Below, piece after piece: positions 17,031 to 26,024 of a stretch of DNA of 64,000 bases (its first letter is position 1; each line of letters opens with the position of its first letter). The notes under the pieces are model-generated. The model had not been told where the DNA came from and ran no database searches. It worked only from the letters and a program-made list of their open reading frames with translations. The DNA is from Halomonas sp. GD1P12 (GTDB taxonomy: Bacteria; Pseudomonadota; Gammaproteobacteria; Pseudomonadales; Halomonadaceae), in contig NZ_CP107007.1 of assembly GCF_025725645.1 (NCBI RefSeq), positions 930,001 through 994,000 of the forward strand. Reading direction: 5' to 3'. The position numbers and the translations under genes are program-made.

Positions 17031-19472
17031 GTGCGAAAGCCCTGGTTGATCACGTTCGTTTTAGGTATCGCGCTGTGGGCGCTTTTGGGGTTGGGCTCGG
17101 CCCAGGCGCAAGGCGTGAGCCTGCCTGGCCTTACCGGCAGCGAAAGCAGCAGCGAAGAGCCGGCCTCGGTCAGCAGCGACGAGTTTCAGGACTCGCTGTC
17201 CGATGTCATCAGGCTTTTGGAGAACGAGGACCAGCGCCAGGCGCTTTTGCAATCACTTCGCGAGCTGCAAACCACCTCCGAGGCCACCGAGCAGCAGAGC
17301 TCCGACCGCCAGGGCCTTTTGGGGGCGCTGGCGGACACGCTGAGCGATATCGGTGACCAGGCGCAGTCTGGCCACTCCCCGGTAGACGAGTGGTCGCGCC
17401 AGCTTTTGCAGGGCGCGCAGGATTTGCGCGCTCTTAACGACGGTACCAACCAGGGTGAGGCGATTCGTGAGATCGTCGACGCGGCCATTCTGGCCGCCAT
17501 CTGGGTATCGCTTTTGGTCGCCATGATCGCCTTTGGGCGGCTGATTGCGACCCGCCGCGACTGGCCGCTGGATCTGCCGCGCGATCCGAAGGCGCGGCTG
17601 TTGGTCGCGCACTTTTTCCGCCGCATGCTGCCCTGGGCGCTCTCCTTTGCGATCGTGCTCGGCATTGGCCAGCTACTATCCGCGAGCTCCGGACGTACGC
17701 TGGTGCTGGTCGTGGCCTATATATGCCTGTGCGGGCGGGCGCTGTCGGTGGTGTTCGAAACGGTGATCGCGTTTTTCAGTCGTGGCCACCGCTTTACCGC
17801 GGTACAGCAGCTGCAAAACCAGGCGCTTCGCGGACTCTTTTTGATCGGCGCGTTGATTGCGCTGGGTGACGCGGTCAACTCGGTTCGCCTGGTCGACCTG
17901 CTTGGCGTCGAGCTCGCAGGCCTGGTGTCCGTGCTCACCAACATGCTGGCGGCGCTTTTAGCGGCTCGCTTCATCATCAAGTTCAAGCGCCCGATTCGCC
18001 ACTTGATCTGCAACCGCCCCTACAAGCAGCGCCGCGACGCCAGCGCCGCGGTTGAAATGGTCCGCACCCTGGGCGGGCTTTGGCACATTCCGGCGCTTTT
18101 GATGGTAGGCGGCTCGCTGTTGGCGATCTTCATCACCGTAGGCGACGTGGCCACGGCCCTGGCCCGCTCGATCGTCTCGGCGAGTCTTCTGGTCGTCACG
18201 TTGGTCGTGACCGGGCTTTTACGCCGCCAGGCCGAGCGGCTGACCAAGCGCCGCCATCGCCGCCGCCATAGCCAGTACCGCAAGCGCCTGGAGCGCTTTG
18301 GTTTCGTGCTGGCGCACCTGTGCGCGTGGATGGTGTTCGCCGAGCTCTCGATGCAAGTGTGGGGCGGCTCGCTGTTCGGCCTCGGTCAGCAGGCGGTGGC
18401 CAGCGCTCGCATTGGCCAGGCACTGGTGAGTCTGGGCGCGACCGTGTTGATCGCCTGGCTTGTCTGGATTTTCGCCGATACCGCCATTTCGCGGGCGCTG
18501 ACCTCGTCGGCGCGCTCGCGGGGTCGGCGGGTCAATCAGGCCCGCGCCCAGACGATCACGCCGATGATTCGCAACGTCATCTTCGTCACCATTTTGATCA
18601 TTGCGGTGATCGTGGGGCTGGCCAATATCGGCGTCAACGTCACGCCGCTACTCGCCGGTGCCGGTGTCATCGGTCTGGCGATCGGTTTTGGCGCTCAGAC
18701 CCTGGTGCAGGATTTGATCACCGGCATCTTCATTTTGATCGAGGATTCGCTGGCGGTGGATGACTTCGTCCAGATCAACAGCCACATGGGCACCGTCGAA
18801 GGCCTGACGTTAAGAACCGTGAAGCTGCGCGATCTCGACGGCGTGGTGCATATCATCACGTTCAGCCGGATCGAGTCGATCCACAACATGTCGCGCCAGT
18901 TCGGTATCGCCCTGATGCGCATTCGTATCCCGTATGACATGCGCATCGACGACGCCATCACGCTGATGCAGGAGACCGCCCAGGAGCTTCGAAAGGACCC
19001 GATGATGCGCCATTACATCTGGTCGCCGCTGGAGATGCAGGGCGTGCAGGGCTTCGAGGATGGCTGCCCGATTCTGCGCATGCGCTTTCGCACCGCCCCG
19101 GAGATGCAGTGGGACGTATCCCGGGCGTTCAACCTGATGCTCAAGCAGCGGATGGAAGCGCAGAACATCGATCTTGGCGTGCCGCGGCTCAGTCTCAGCA
19201 TGGAGCCTCGCTCGCAGGAAGAGATCGAGGAGAGTGCCGGCACCGATTTCTTCATGGATGCCAGCGGGGAAGAGCCGCAAGGCCCGCGCCAGCGCCCCGC
19301 GCGGCCCAAGCCAGCCCCGCGCCCCACCCAGGCGGAAAAGCGCAAGGATGAGCGCACAGCACAGCAGGCTACATCGCAGCAGACCAAGTCACAAAAAACC
19401 AAGCCACGCGAGCAGGGGCAGCCCCAAAGCGAGGCCTACGCCAGCCCCCATGGCGAACACGGTGACGAGTAG
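17031..19472 (+). CDS. Large MscS-family mechanosensitive channel
   Basis: An 813-residue inner-membrane channel. It starts with GTG behind GGAGGAGCAT, which leads directly into a signal peptide (ending near SAQAQG). A periplasmic segment of about 120 residues precedes several helices (the first near 150-175). The MscS pore helix GAGVIGLAIGFGAQTLVQDL is near 545-565, and the cytoplasmic beta-domain follows with DDFVQIN. The last 70 residues are a disordered, Pro/Lys/Gln-rich tail. It resembles the YbdG/YjeP-like large MscS group. Osmotic down-shock release fits a halophile. Its last 84 bases overlap the convergent gene at 19389. Confidence 0.9.
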   Translation: MRKPWLITFVLGIALWALLGLGSAQAQGVSLPGLTGSESSSEEPASVSSDEFQDSLSDVIRLLENEDQRQALLQSLRELQTTSEATEQQSSDRQGLLGALADTLSDIGDQAQSGHSPVDEWSRQLLQGAQDLRALNDGTNQGEAIREIVDAAILAAIWVSLLVAMIAFGRLIATRRDWPLDLPRDPKARLLVAHFFRRMLPWALSFAIVLGIGQLLSASSGRTLVLVVAYICLCGRALSVVFETVIAFFSRGHRFTAVQQLQNQALRGLFLIGALIALGDAVNSVRLVDLLGVELAGLVSVLTNMLAALLAARFIIKFKRPIRHLICNRPYKQRRDASAAVEMVRTLGGLWHIPALLMVGGSLLAIFITVGDVATALARSIVSASLLVVTLVVTGLLRRQAERLTKRRHRRRHSQYRKRLERFGFVLAHLCAWMVFAELSMQVWGGSLFGLGQQAVASARIGQALVSLGATVLIAWLVWIFADTAISRALTSSARSRGRRVNQARAQTITPMIRNVIFVTILIIAVIVGLANIGVNVTPLLAGAGVIGLAIGFGAQTLVQDLITGIFILIEDSLAVDDFVQINSHMGTVEGLTLRTVKLRDLDGVVHIITFSRIESIHNMSRQFGIALMRIRIPYDMRIDDAITLMQETAQELRKDPMMRHYIWSPLEMQGVQGFEDGCPILRMRFRTAPEMQWDVSRAFNLMLKQRMEAQNIDLGVPRLSLSMEPRSQEEIEESAGTDFFMDASGEEPQGPRQRPARPKPAPRPTQAEKRKDERTAQQATSQQTKSQKTKPREQGQPQSEAYASPHGEHGDE

Positions 19473-19820
19473 CCAAACCCCTTGAGCGCTGCACCAGCGA
19501 TCGAAAAACGACACCGCGGCGGCGACGCGACGATCCAGCGTCTCGACGCGCGGCGGGGCGGTGTCCGCCGGCATCGAGAAGTCGTTGGCCGCCTCAATTT
19601 GCCAGTGCGGGGCGTGGGTGAGCCCAAGCCCGGCGCGTAGCCGGCCAATGTCGCCAAGCGTGCGGTGCACCTCGTCGTAGCGCGCGCGGTGGCTGGCAAT
19701 GCCCAACGCCGCTTCGGCGTCGCGGCGAAGGGCGCTGTTGGGACAGCGGCTCAGTGCCGAATCGAGCGTAGGCTGGTCGGCCACCGGCGAAACGGCGAGG
19801 CGTTGATAAAGGTCGCGCAT
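19389..19820 (-). CDS. Small membrane protein with degenerate J-like domain
   Basis: A 143-residue protein. The first 65 residues (DLYQRLAVSPVADQPTLDSAL...RARYDEVHRTL) follow the helix pattern of a J domain but lack the HPD tripeptide, so it should not stimulate Hsp70 ATPase. The C-terminus has one or two hydrophobic helices (GVWLLVTVFAMGAGVGLALGLPLLAWL). It sits 62 bases downstream of the true J-domain gene at 19883 on the same strand, and its 3' end overlaps the mscS-type gene tail-to-tail by 84 bases. The role is unknown; an anchor or partner for the neighbouring J protein is an inference. Confidence 0.65.
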   Translation of the reverse strand: MRDLYQRLAVSPVADQPTLDSALSRCPNSALRRDAEAALGIASHRARYDEVHRTLGDIGRLRAGLGLTHAPHWQIEAANDFSMPADTAPPRVETLDRRVAAAVSFFDRWCSAQGVWLLVTVFAMGAGVGLALGLPLLAWLGFL

Positions 19821-19882
19821 GGCAGGACTCTCGGTTGTTGGGTTTGGTGGCGTGTCTTGCTCAGTCGTATCGTGCGGTGTCG

Positions 19883-20737
19883 TCAGGTGCTCGCCTTGAT
19901 CAGATAATCATAGGCGTTTTTGATCCGTTGAAAACGCTGCGAGGCGAGCGCCACGTGGTGCTCGCTTTTGGCATAGGCACGGTCCGGGTGATGGAGCTGC
20001 GCCAGGCGTCGATAAGCGCGACGGATCTCCTCACGCGTAGCGCCGGGGGAAAGGCCCAGCACCGCCAGCGCCCGGCGGCTTTTGTAGGCGCCGGAAGGGT
20101 CATGGGCACTGTTGGAGGCGCGCTCGGAGCGGTCGCGCTCGCGGCGCGCCTGCTCGTTGGCCTGCTCGGCTCTTTCCCGCGCCTTTTCCCTTTCGCGGGC
20201 GCGCTGCTGCTCGGCCTGCTGTTCGGCCCGGGCGCGCTCGGCCTGGGCCTGCCGAAAGGCGGCGTCCTCGCGCAGCCAATAGTCGCTTCGGCTGATGTCT
20301 TCGGCCGGTGTGAGCGCGTGACCGGTCAGCTCGCCAAAAAGCGTGGCGAGCGCGGCGGGCTCGAAGGCCAACACGTCGGCTAAAAAGCGCAGCACGTAGT
20401 GGTTGGAAGGCGATAGCGTGCCGTCGTCGGTGGCAAGCCCGATGGCTTGCTGCAGGATGGTGAGTCGCCGCGCCGGGGTCGACTCGCTCTGTACGACCTC
20501 GGCGGCCAGCTGCAGCGCGCTCACGTCCTGCTCGCCGGCGATTTCGAGCAGCTGTTTGAGCCCGGTGGCGTAGCGAAACTGCGCGCCGGCTCGGGCCAAA
20601 CGCTGAAGTCGCTGGGTCGGCGAGAGCTCCGGGCGCTTGCACAGCACCCAGGCCAGCAATAGCAGCGCCGCCGACTCCACCCGGCTACGGCTTTCGATCA
20701 GCACACGCTCGAAACGAGAGAAGCGGGCGGCGGGCAT
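19883..20737 (-). CDS. TerB-like/J-domain (DjlA-type) co-chaperone
   Basis: A 284-residue protein. The N-terminal half is helical and contains a TerB-like stretch (about 95-145: ATDDGTLSPSNHYVLRFLAD). A highly charged Arg/Glu/Gln coiled region follows (about 165-215). The C-terminal J domain (about 225-284) keeps the HPD motif in LAQLHHPDRA, so it can act with DnaK. The order TerB then J resembles DjlA, but the DjlA membrane anchor is missing. The ATG at 20737 has AGGGAG upstream; an ATG 12 codons further upstream has no such site. Confidence 0.8.
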   Translation of the reverse strand: MPAARFSRFERVLIESRSRVESAALLLLAWVLCKRPELSPTQRLQRLARAGAQFRYATGLKQLLEIAGEQDVSALQLAAEVVQSESTPARRLTILQQAIGLATDDGTLSPSNHYVLRFLADVLAFEPAALATLFGELTGHALTPAEDISRSDYWLREDAAFRQAQAERARAEQQAEQQRAREREKARERAEQANEQARRERDRSERASNSAHDPSGAYKSRRALAVLGLSPGATREEIRRAYRRLAQLHHPDRAYAKSEHHVALASQRFQRIKNAYDYLIKAST

Positions 20738-20861
20738 TCGGGCTCCCTGCGGTGGTGAAGAGTCAACGAGCAATACTCGCTTGCCCCTTGATCGATGGCA
20801 AGCCCCATTCTGGTCTATGCTAAGAGATCATTAACCAGGTCAATGCCTTAAAGAGCCGCTG

Positions 20862-22325
20862 ATGCGCTCTTGCCGCGAGGGAGTCCGCGCCCAGGTGATC
20901 AACGTCGAGCGTAAAAACAGCTTTCAGCTTAGCCTGACCCGGCGGCTGAAAGAGGAGACGTCGCATACGCTGGATGTTTATCTGTTCGTTCCCGGCGAGC
21001 TTGGGCTGAGCACCCAGCTGGTGAGCGAAGACGCCTTTTTCCACAGCGCCCTTCATGTCTCGCGCACCTATTACAGCGACCAGTATCACCTGCCGCTGGT
21101 GCACAGCCGTTTGGCGAGCCGCAACCGGCTGGGTAGCGAATCCTATCGACTGAGTTTGAGCCTGTACGCCTACCAGTACGTGCTCGCCCTGGAGCAGGCA
21201 GTACAGAAGGTGTTGGCGGATACCCGCTCACTGCGCCTCGACAAGAAGGAGCCGCTGACGGATTCCGAGCGCGAAGAGCGTCAGGCGCTGATGGACAAGG
21301 TCGACGAGGTCAACGAACTCAGCGAAGGCATTCTCAAGCGGCTGCGGCGCAACGAGCCCAGCGACGAAACGCTCTACAAGTACTTCGCCAACATCGATAA
21401 CTACCTCTCCTGGTTCACCGAGCAACAGCGTTTGGCTCTGGTGGCGCACCTGCCGCGGGGTGGGGTTTTCAACCCGGTGCGCGCCCAGCTGATCGCGCTT
21501 TGCGAAGTCGAAAACGCCCACCGGCGCGAGCGTCAGTACAACGCCGAGCGGGTCATGGCCGACCCTACCCGCATATCCAATAAGATGCGCCTGCTGCGCC
21601 GGCTGATCGAGTACCCGATCACCCTGAAACAGGAGTCTTTAGAGCTTGGGCAGAACGAGCAGCGCGTGGTCAAGGCGCTGGCAACGGCGGTCGTCATGGC
21701 GTTCGTGACGCTGGGAATCCTGCGCGTACGCGACGTGGTGGGCGATATCACCGCGCTGTTCGTGCTTGCCATGGCGCTTTTGTACGCCATGCGTGAGGTG
21801 TTCAAGGACGATCTGCGCAACACCCTATGGCGACTTCTGCGCAAGGGCCGGCCCAAGTGGCGCCGTCAGTACAAGGACGCCACGCGCGACGTGGTCGTCG
21901 GCCGCCAGCTCGAGTGGTTCAATTACAAGCGCTTCAAATCACTCGACGAGGAGATCAAGAACCTGCGCCACCGGAGCGTCACCCAGCGCGAGGAGCAGGT
22001 GCTGCACTATCGGTCGCAGTCACGTATGTCGCCCACGCGCTTTTTGAGTGGCTACGAACACACCCGCGAAACCCTGACGCTGGACATTTCGCTGCTCACC
22101 CGGCTGATGAGTAAGGGCAAGCACCATATCTACCGGTTGAAGGAGGGCCAGGCGGTGCGGGAAAGCGTCGAGCGTCGCCATTTGTTCAACCTGGTGATTC
22201 GCGAAACCGGCAGCGAAGATGCCCCGCACCTGGCGCGCTGGAAAGTAGTGGTCAGCCGCTCGGGAATCGTCGACGTCGAGCGGGTCGACGAGGCCATCGC
22301 CCCTGCCAACGAAAAGCGCCCCTGA
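20862..22325 (+). CDS. Unrecognised 487-aa protein with two central membrane helices
   Basis: I do not recognise a named domain. Residues 1-265 are charged and mostly helical, with a long acidic coiled-coil-like stretch near 125-160. Two hydrophobic helices lie at about 270-312 (AVVMAFVTLGILRV and ITALFVLAMALLYAM). The C-terminal half is basic and beta-like (TLTLDISLLTRLMSKGKHHIYRL). Both termini are probably cytoplasmic. The ATG at 20862 has only a weak ribosome site; a GTG at 20897 behind GAGGGAG is out of this frame. It is divergent from the DjlA-type gene, with 124 bases between. Confidence 0.75.
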   Translation: MRSCREGVRAQVINVERKNSFQLSLTRRLKEETSHTLDVYLFVPGELGLSTQLVSEDAFFHSALHVSRTYYSDQYHLPLVHSRLASRNRLGSESYRLSLSLYAYQYVLALEQAVQKVLADTRSLRLDKKEPLTDSEREERQALMDKVDEVNELSEGILKRLRRNEPSDETLYKYFANIDNYLSWFTEQQRLALVAHLPRGGVFNPVRAQLIALCEVENAHRRERQYNAERVMADPTRISNKMRLLRRLIEYPITLKQESLELGQNEQRVVKALATAVVMAFVTLGILRVRDVVGDITALFVLAMALLYAMREVFKDDLRNTLWRLLRKGRPKWRRQYKDATRDVVVGRQLEWFNYKRFKSLDEEIKNLRHRSVTQREEQVLHYRSQSRMSPTRFLSGYEHTRETLTLDISLLTRLMSKGKHHIYRLKEGQAVRESVERRHLFNLVIRETGSEDAPHLARWKVVVSRSGIVDVERVDEAIAPANEKRP

Positions 22326-22333
22326 GGGCGCTT
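22316..22333 (+). terminator. GC-rich hairpin at the end of the 487-aa gene
   Basis: GCGCCCCTGAGGGCGC overlaps the stop codon of the gene ending at 22325. The stem is good but there is no clear T-run, so terminator function is uncertain. Confidence 0.4.
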
Positions 22334-22338
22334 CGCGA

Positions 22339-22408
22339 CTTACGCTTCACTACTTACCGTTCGATACTTACCGTTCACGACTTTCCGCTCAGGACTTTAC
22401 CTGTTCGA
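22339..22408. repeat. Five-copy 14-bp degenerate tandem repeat
   Basis: Successive 14-base units start at 22339, 22353, 22367, 22381 and 22395: CTTACGCTTCACTA, CTTACCGTTCGATA, CTTACCGTTCACGA, CTTTCCGCTCAGGA, CTTTACCTGTTCGA. The last one and a half units lie inside the end of the aminotransferase gene, whose stop is at 22389-22391; the rest is intergenic. Confidence 0.7.
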
Positions 22409-23516
22409 TCGCGCGCTCGAGCTTGTCGACGCTGCGCTCGGTGTGGTGCAGCTTGTCCAGGCCGAAAAGCCCGATGCGAAAGGTCTGGAAGTCGTCGCCT
22501 TCGTCGCACATCAGCGGCACGCCGCCGGCGACCTGCACGCCGGCCCCGGCAAGCTTGCCGACGATGCCGGCATCGTCTGTGTAGCTGACCACCACGCCCG
22601 GCGCCTGAAAGCCCTCGGCGGCCACGCTATCAAAGCCCTGGCGGGCCAGCATGGCGCGTACCTCCAGCCCCAGGTCGATCTGCTCCTGCTTCACCTTGTC
22701 GAAGCCGTACTCGCGGGTCTCCTGCATGATGTCGCGCAGTGTCGTGAGCGCGTCGGTGGGCATGGTGGCGTGGTAGGCGTGGCCGCCGTTCTCGTAAGCC
22801 TGCATGATGGCGTGCCACTTGCCCAGATCGCAGGCAAAACTGTTGCTTTGGGTGTTCTCCAGGCGCTCGACGGCGCGGCTTCCCAGCATGACCATGGCGC
22901 AGCAGGGCTGGCCGCTCCAGCCTTTCTGCGGGGCGCTGACCACCACGTCGACGTTCAGATCCTGCATGTCGACCCAGAGCGTCCCGGCGGCGATGGCGTC
23001 GAGCACGAACAAGGCGCCCACTTCACGGGCGGCACTGGCTACCTCGCGGATATAGTCATCCGGCAGCAGCACGCCCGCCGAGGTTTCCACCTGAGGGGCG
23101 AACACCACCGCGGGTTTCTCCGCGCGAATGCGCTCGGCGACCTCGGCGGCCGGCACCGGCGCGAAGGGCGAGCGGGCGTTTGCCGGGTCGAGGCGGCGCG
23201 CCTTGAGCGCGGTGTGGTCATCGGTCAGCCGGCCCATCTCGATGATCTGGGTCCAGCGGTAGCTGAACCAGCCGTTGCGCAGGATCAGCACTTTCTCGTT
23301 CTGGGCAAACTGGCGGGCCACCGCTTCCATGCCGAAGGTGCCGCTGCCGGGCACGATGATACTGGCATCGGCGTTGTACACCTCCTTGAGCGTGGCGGAG
23401 ATATCACGCATCACGTCCTGAAAGCGCTGGGACATGTGGTTCAGCGAGCGGTCGGTGTAGACCACGGAGTATTCGAGCAGACCGTTGGGGTCGACGTTGG
23501 GCAACAGAGCCGCCAT
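22389..23516 (-). CDS. Alanine-glyoxylate aminotransferase-family (class V) PLP enzyme
   Basis: A 375-residue PLP-dependent aminotransferase of fold type I, class V. The Schiff-base Lys is in SAPQKGWSG (near residue 200) and the upstream PLP Asp in FVLDAIAAG. Relatives include alanine-glyoxylate, serine-glyoxylate and 2-aminoethylphosphonate-pyruvate transaminases; substrate cannot be fixed from sequence. The start at 23516 has CAGGAGAAACGCC directly upstream. It lies 102 bases downstream of cdd on the same strand and may be read through from the deo operon. A purine or pyrimidine salvage role is not evident. Confidence 0.85.
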   Translation of the reverse strand: MAALLPNVDPNGLLEYSVVYTDRSLNHMSQRFQDVMRDISATLKEVYNADASIIVPGSGTFGMEAVARQFAQNEKVLILRNGWFSYRWTQIIEMGRLTDDHTALKARRLDPANARSPFAPVPAAEVAERIRAEKPAVVFAPQVETSAGVLLPDDYIREVASAAREVGALFVLDAIAAGTLWVDMQDLNVDVVVSAPQKGWSGQPCCAMVMLGSRAVERLENTQSNSFACDLGKWHAIMQAYENGGHAYHATMPTDALTTLRDIMQETREYGFDKVKQEQIDLGLEVRAMLARQGFDSVAAEGFQAPGVVVSYTDDAGIVGKLAGAGVQVAGGVPLMCDEGDDFQTFRIGLFGLDKLHHTERSVDKLERAIEQVKS

Positions 23517-23618
23517 GGCGTTTCTCCTGAGACAGGCGAGAAGGAAAGGGGCCTCAGCATACGAGGATTCGAAAATCGGCGCCAGCCGGGGTCGGCCGGC
23601 GCCTGATACGAGCACGCG

Positions 23619-24023
23619 TTAGCGCGGCGGCAATTGCTCGGGGCCGAAGGCATCCGGCAGCAGCGACTCCATGGTGTAGGTCTTGAGCACCTCTCCGTCG
23701 CGGGAGACGACGTGGATTTCGGTCTCGGGCGTGGCGAACTCGCGGATGCGCTGACGGCAGTCACCGCAGGGCGTACACAGGTGCTCGCCCGGGCCCATTA
23801 CAAACACGCGGGCAAGCGTTCGCTTTCCGCCGGTCACCATGGCGGAAAGCGCCGACCCTTCGGCGCAGATGCCTTTATAGTGCGCTACCTCGACGTTGCA
23901 GCCGACGAAACGCTCGCCGTCCGGCGTCTCCATTACGGCGGCCACCGGGTGGTCGGAGTAGGGTACGTAGGCGCGCCCGAGCGCCTGGGTGAGCGACTCG
24001 AGCAGAGTGGTTTCTACCTTCAT
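23619..24023 (-). CDS. cdd: Cytidine deaminase
   Basis: A 134-residue homotetrameric-type cytidine deaminase. The zinc site is complete: the Cys-Ala-Glu of [10 protein letters not shown] supplies one ligand and the proton-shuttle Glu, and the CTPCGDCRQ motif supplies two more Cys. It converts cytidine and deoxycytidine to uridine and deoxyuridine. The ATG at 24023 overlaps the deoD stop codon as ATGA, so the two genes are translationally coupled within the deo operon. Confidence 0.95.
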   Translation of the reverse strand: MKVETTLLESLTQALGRAYVPYSDHPVAAVMETPDGERFVGCNVEVAHYKGICAEGSALSAMVTGGKRTLARVFVMGPGEHLCTPCGDCRQRIREFATPETEIHVVSRDGEVLKTYTMESLLPDAFGPEQLPPR

Positions 24024-24757
24024 GCTTTCTCCGTGGCGTGCACGCCCTTGTCGCGCAGTACGGCCTCGAGCGCGACGGTCATCATGTCGTTGAAGGTGTT
24101 CTGGCGATCGGCACTCGAGAGCGAGTCGCCCTTGAGGATGTGATCCGAAACGGTACAGATCGTCAGCGCCCGGGCACCAAACTCGGCGGCGACGCCGTAA
24201 AGCCCCGCGGCTTCCATCTCCACGCCGACGATGTTGAAGCGCTTCATCAGCTCGGCCATGTGCTCCTGCGGGTTGTAGAAAAGATCCGCGGAAAAGATGT
24301 TGCCCACCTTGACCGGCACGTTCTGCGCCTTGGCGGCGGCGACGGCGTGGCTCGCCCACTCGAAATCGCCAAGGGCGGCGAAGTCGTGGTCGTTGAAACG
24401 CATACGGTTGACCTTGGAGTCGGTGCTGGCACCGAGGCCGATCACCACGTCGCGCACGTTGACGTCGTCGCGTACCGCCCCACACGAGCCTACGCGAATG
24501 ATCGATTTCACCCCGTAATCGGTGATCAGCTCCTTGGCGTAGATCGAGACCGACGGAATGCCCATGCCGTGGCCCATCACCGAGACGTCCACGCCCTGGT
24601 AGGTGCCGGTGAAGCCGAGCATGCCGCGCACGTCGTTCACCTGACGCACGTTCTCCAGATAAGTCTCGGCGATGTACTTCGCCCGCAGCGGGTCGCCGGG
24701 CATGAGCACGGTATCGGCGAAATCGCCGGGTTCTGCGTTGATGTGCGGCGTTGCCAT
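24020..24757 (-). CDS. deoD: Purine-nucleoside phosphorylase DeoD
   Basis: A 245-residue hexameric-type PNP. Diagnostic blocks are [17 protein letters not shown] near the N-terminus, [26 protein letters not shown] (substrate-binding Glu-Met-Glu) and SDHILKGD. It splits purine (deoxy)ribonucleosides with phosphate. GGAGTTTTC precedes the ATG at 24757. It follows deoB after a 28-base gap and overlaps cdd by four bases. Confidence 0.96.
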   Translation of the reverse strand: MATPHINAEPGDFADTVLMPGDPLRAKYIAETYLENVRQVNDVRGMLGFTGTYQGVDVSVMGHGMGIPSVSIYAKELITDYGVKSIIRVGSCGAVRDDVNVRDVVIGLGASTDSKVNRMRFNDHDFAALGDFEWASHAVAAAKAQNVPVKVGNIFSADLFYNPQEHMAELMKRFNIVGVEMEAAGLYGVAAEFGARALTICTVSDHILKGDSLSSADRQNTFNDMMTVALEAVLRDKGVHATEKA

Positions 24758-24785
24758 GAAAACTCCTTGAGTAACCGGTTGAAGA

Positions 24786-26024
24786 TCACGCGACGCGGGG
24801 CAAAAAGCTCTCGCCGTCGTCGAGGGCGCGCAGTACGAAGTAGTCAGCCAGGGTCTGGCCGATATCGGCGAAGGTATCGCGCTTGCCAAGCGGGCCCGGC
24901 GTAAAGGTGGCGCCATGCACCAGAATCGGCACGTATTCGCGGGTGTGCTCGGTGCCTTTCCAGCTCGGGTCGCAGCCGTGATCCGCGGTCAGCACCAGCA
25001 GATCGTCCTCGTCGAGCGCGTCCAGAAGCTCCGGCAGGCGGGCGTCGAAGTGCTCGAGTGCGCTCGCGTAGCCTTTGATATCGCGGCGGTGGCCGTAGAG
25101 CGAGTCGAAATCGACGAAGTTGGCCATGATGAAGGTTGGCTTGTCGCGGCTATCGGTACGTGCGATCTCGCCAAGCGTTGCCTCCATCAGCGCGTCGTGG
25201 CCGCTCGCCTTCACCTTGTGGGTGATGCCGCAGTGGGCGTAGATATCGGCGATCTTGCCGATCGACACCACCTCGCCGCCGGACTCCTGGAGCTTTTGCA
25301 GCACCGTTGGCGTCGGCGGCTCGATGCTGTAGTCGCGGCGATTACCGGTGCGCTCGAAGCTATCGGCGCTCTCACCCACGAACGGGCGGGCGATGACCCG
25401 ACCGATGTTGTAGGGCTCGAGCAGCTCGCGCACGGTTTCGCACAGCGCGTAAAGGCGCTCAAGGCCAAAGTGCTCCTCGTGGGCGGCGATTTGAAACACC
25501 GAGTCCGCCGAGGTGTAGACGATCGGCTTGCCGGACTGGACGTGCTCTTCGCCCAGGCGCGCGATGATCTCGGTGCCCGAGGCGTGGCAGTTACCGAGCG
25601 TGCCGGGAAGCTCGGCTTGGTCCTTGATTTTTTCCAGAAGCTCCGGCGGGAAGCTCTGCTCTTTATCGAGGAAGTAGCCCCAGTCGAAGCGCACCGGGAC
25701 GCCGGCGATCTCCCAGTGCCCGGAAGGCGTGTCCTTGCCGCTGGAGATCTCCTGGGCGTGGGCGTAAGCGCCGGTCAGCTCCTCGGGAAGCTCGACGCCT
25801 TCGGCCACGGCGCCGGTGGCGTCACGGTGGGCGTGGAAAAGCCCGAGCTTGCCCATGTTGGGCAGCTTCAGGGGGCCGCATCGGTCATCGGTATCCGCCT
25901 CGCCACGCGCGCAGGCGGCGGCGATATGGCCCAGGGTGTCGGCGCCTTCATCGCCGAACGCCGCGGCGTCCGGCGCCGAGCCGATGCCGAAGGAGTCGAG
26001 TACCACTACAATCGCGCGTCGCAT
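24786..26024 (-). CDS. deoB: Phosphopentomutase
   Basis: A 412-residue alkaline-phosphatase-fold enzyme that interconverts (deoxy)ribose 1- and 5-phosphates. The N-terminal metal motif [16 protein letters not shown], the [13 protein letters not shown] block carrying the phospho-Thr, and the C-terminal metal ligands [22 protein letters not shown] are all present. The start codon shares its A with the deoA stop (TAATG), indicating coupled translation. Confidence 0.97.
   Translation of the reverse strand: MRRAIVVVLDSFGIGSAPDAAAFGDEGADTLGHIAAACARGEADTDDRCGPLKLPNMGKLGLFHAHRDATGAVAEGVELPEELTGAYAHAQEISSGKDTPSGHWEIAGVPVRFDWGYFLDKEQSFPPELLEKIKDQAELPGTLGNCHASGTEIIARLGEEHVQSGKPIVYTSADSVFQIAAHEEHFGLERLYALCETVRELLEPYNIGRVIARPFVGESADSFERTGNRRDYSIEPPTPTVLQKLQESGGEVVSIGKIADIYAHCGITHKVKASGHDALMEATLGEIARTDSRDKPTFIMANFVDFDSLYGHRRDIKGYASALEHFDARLPELLDALDEDDLLVLTADHGCDPSWKGTEHTREYVPILVHGATFTPGPLGKRDTFADIGQTLADYFVLRALDDGESFLPRVA

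Noticed and set aside
22443..23606. 387-codon plus-strand open frame opposite the aminotransferase gene
   Set aside because: Antisense shadow of a gene with clear PLP motifs; no family similarity.
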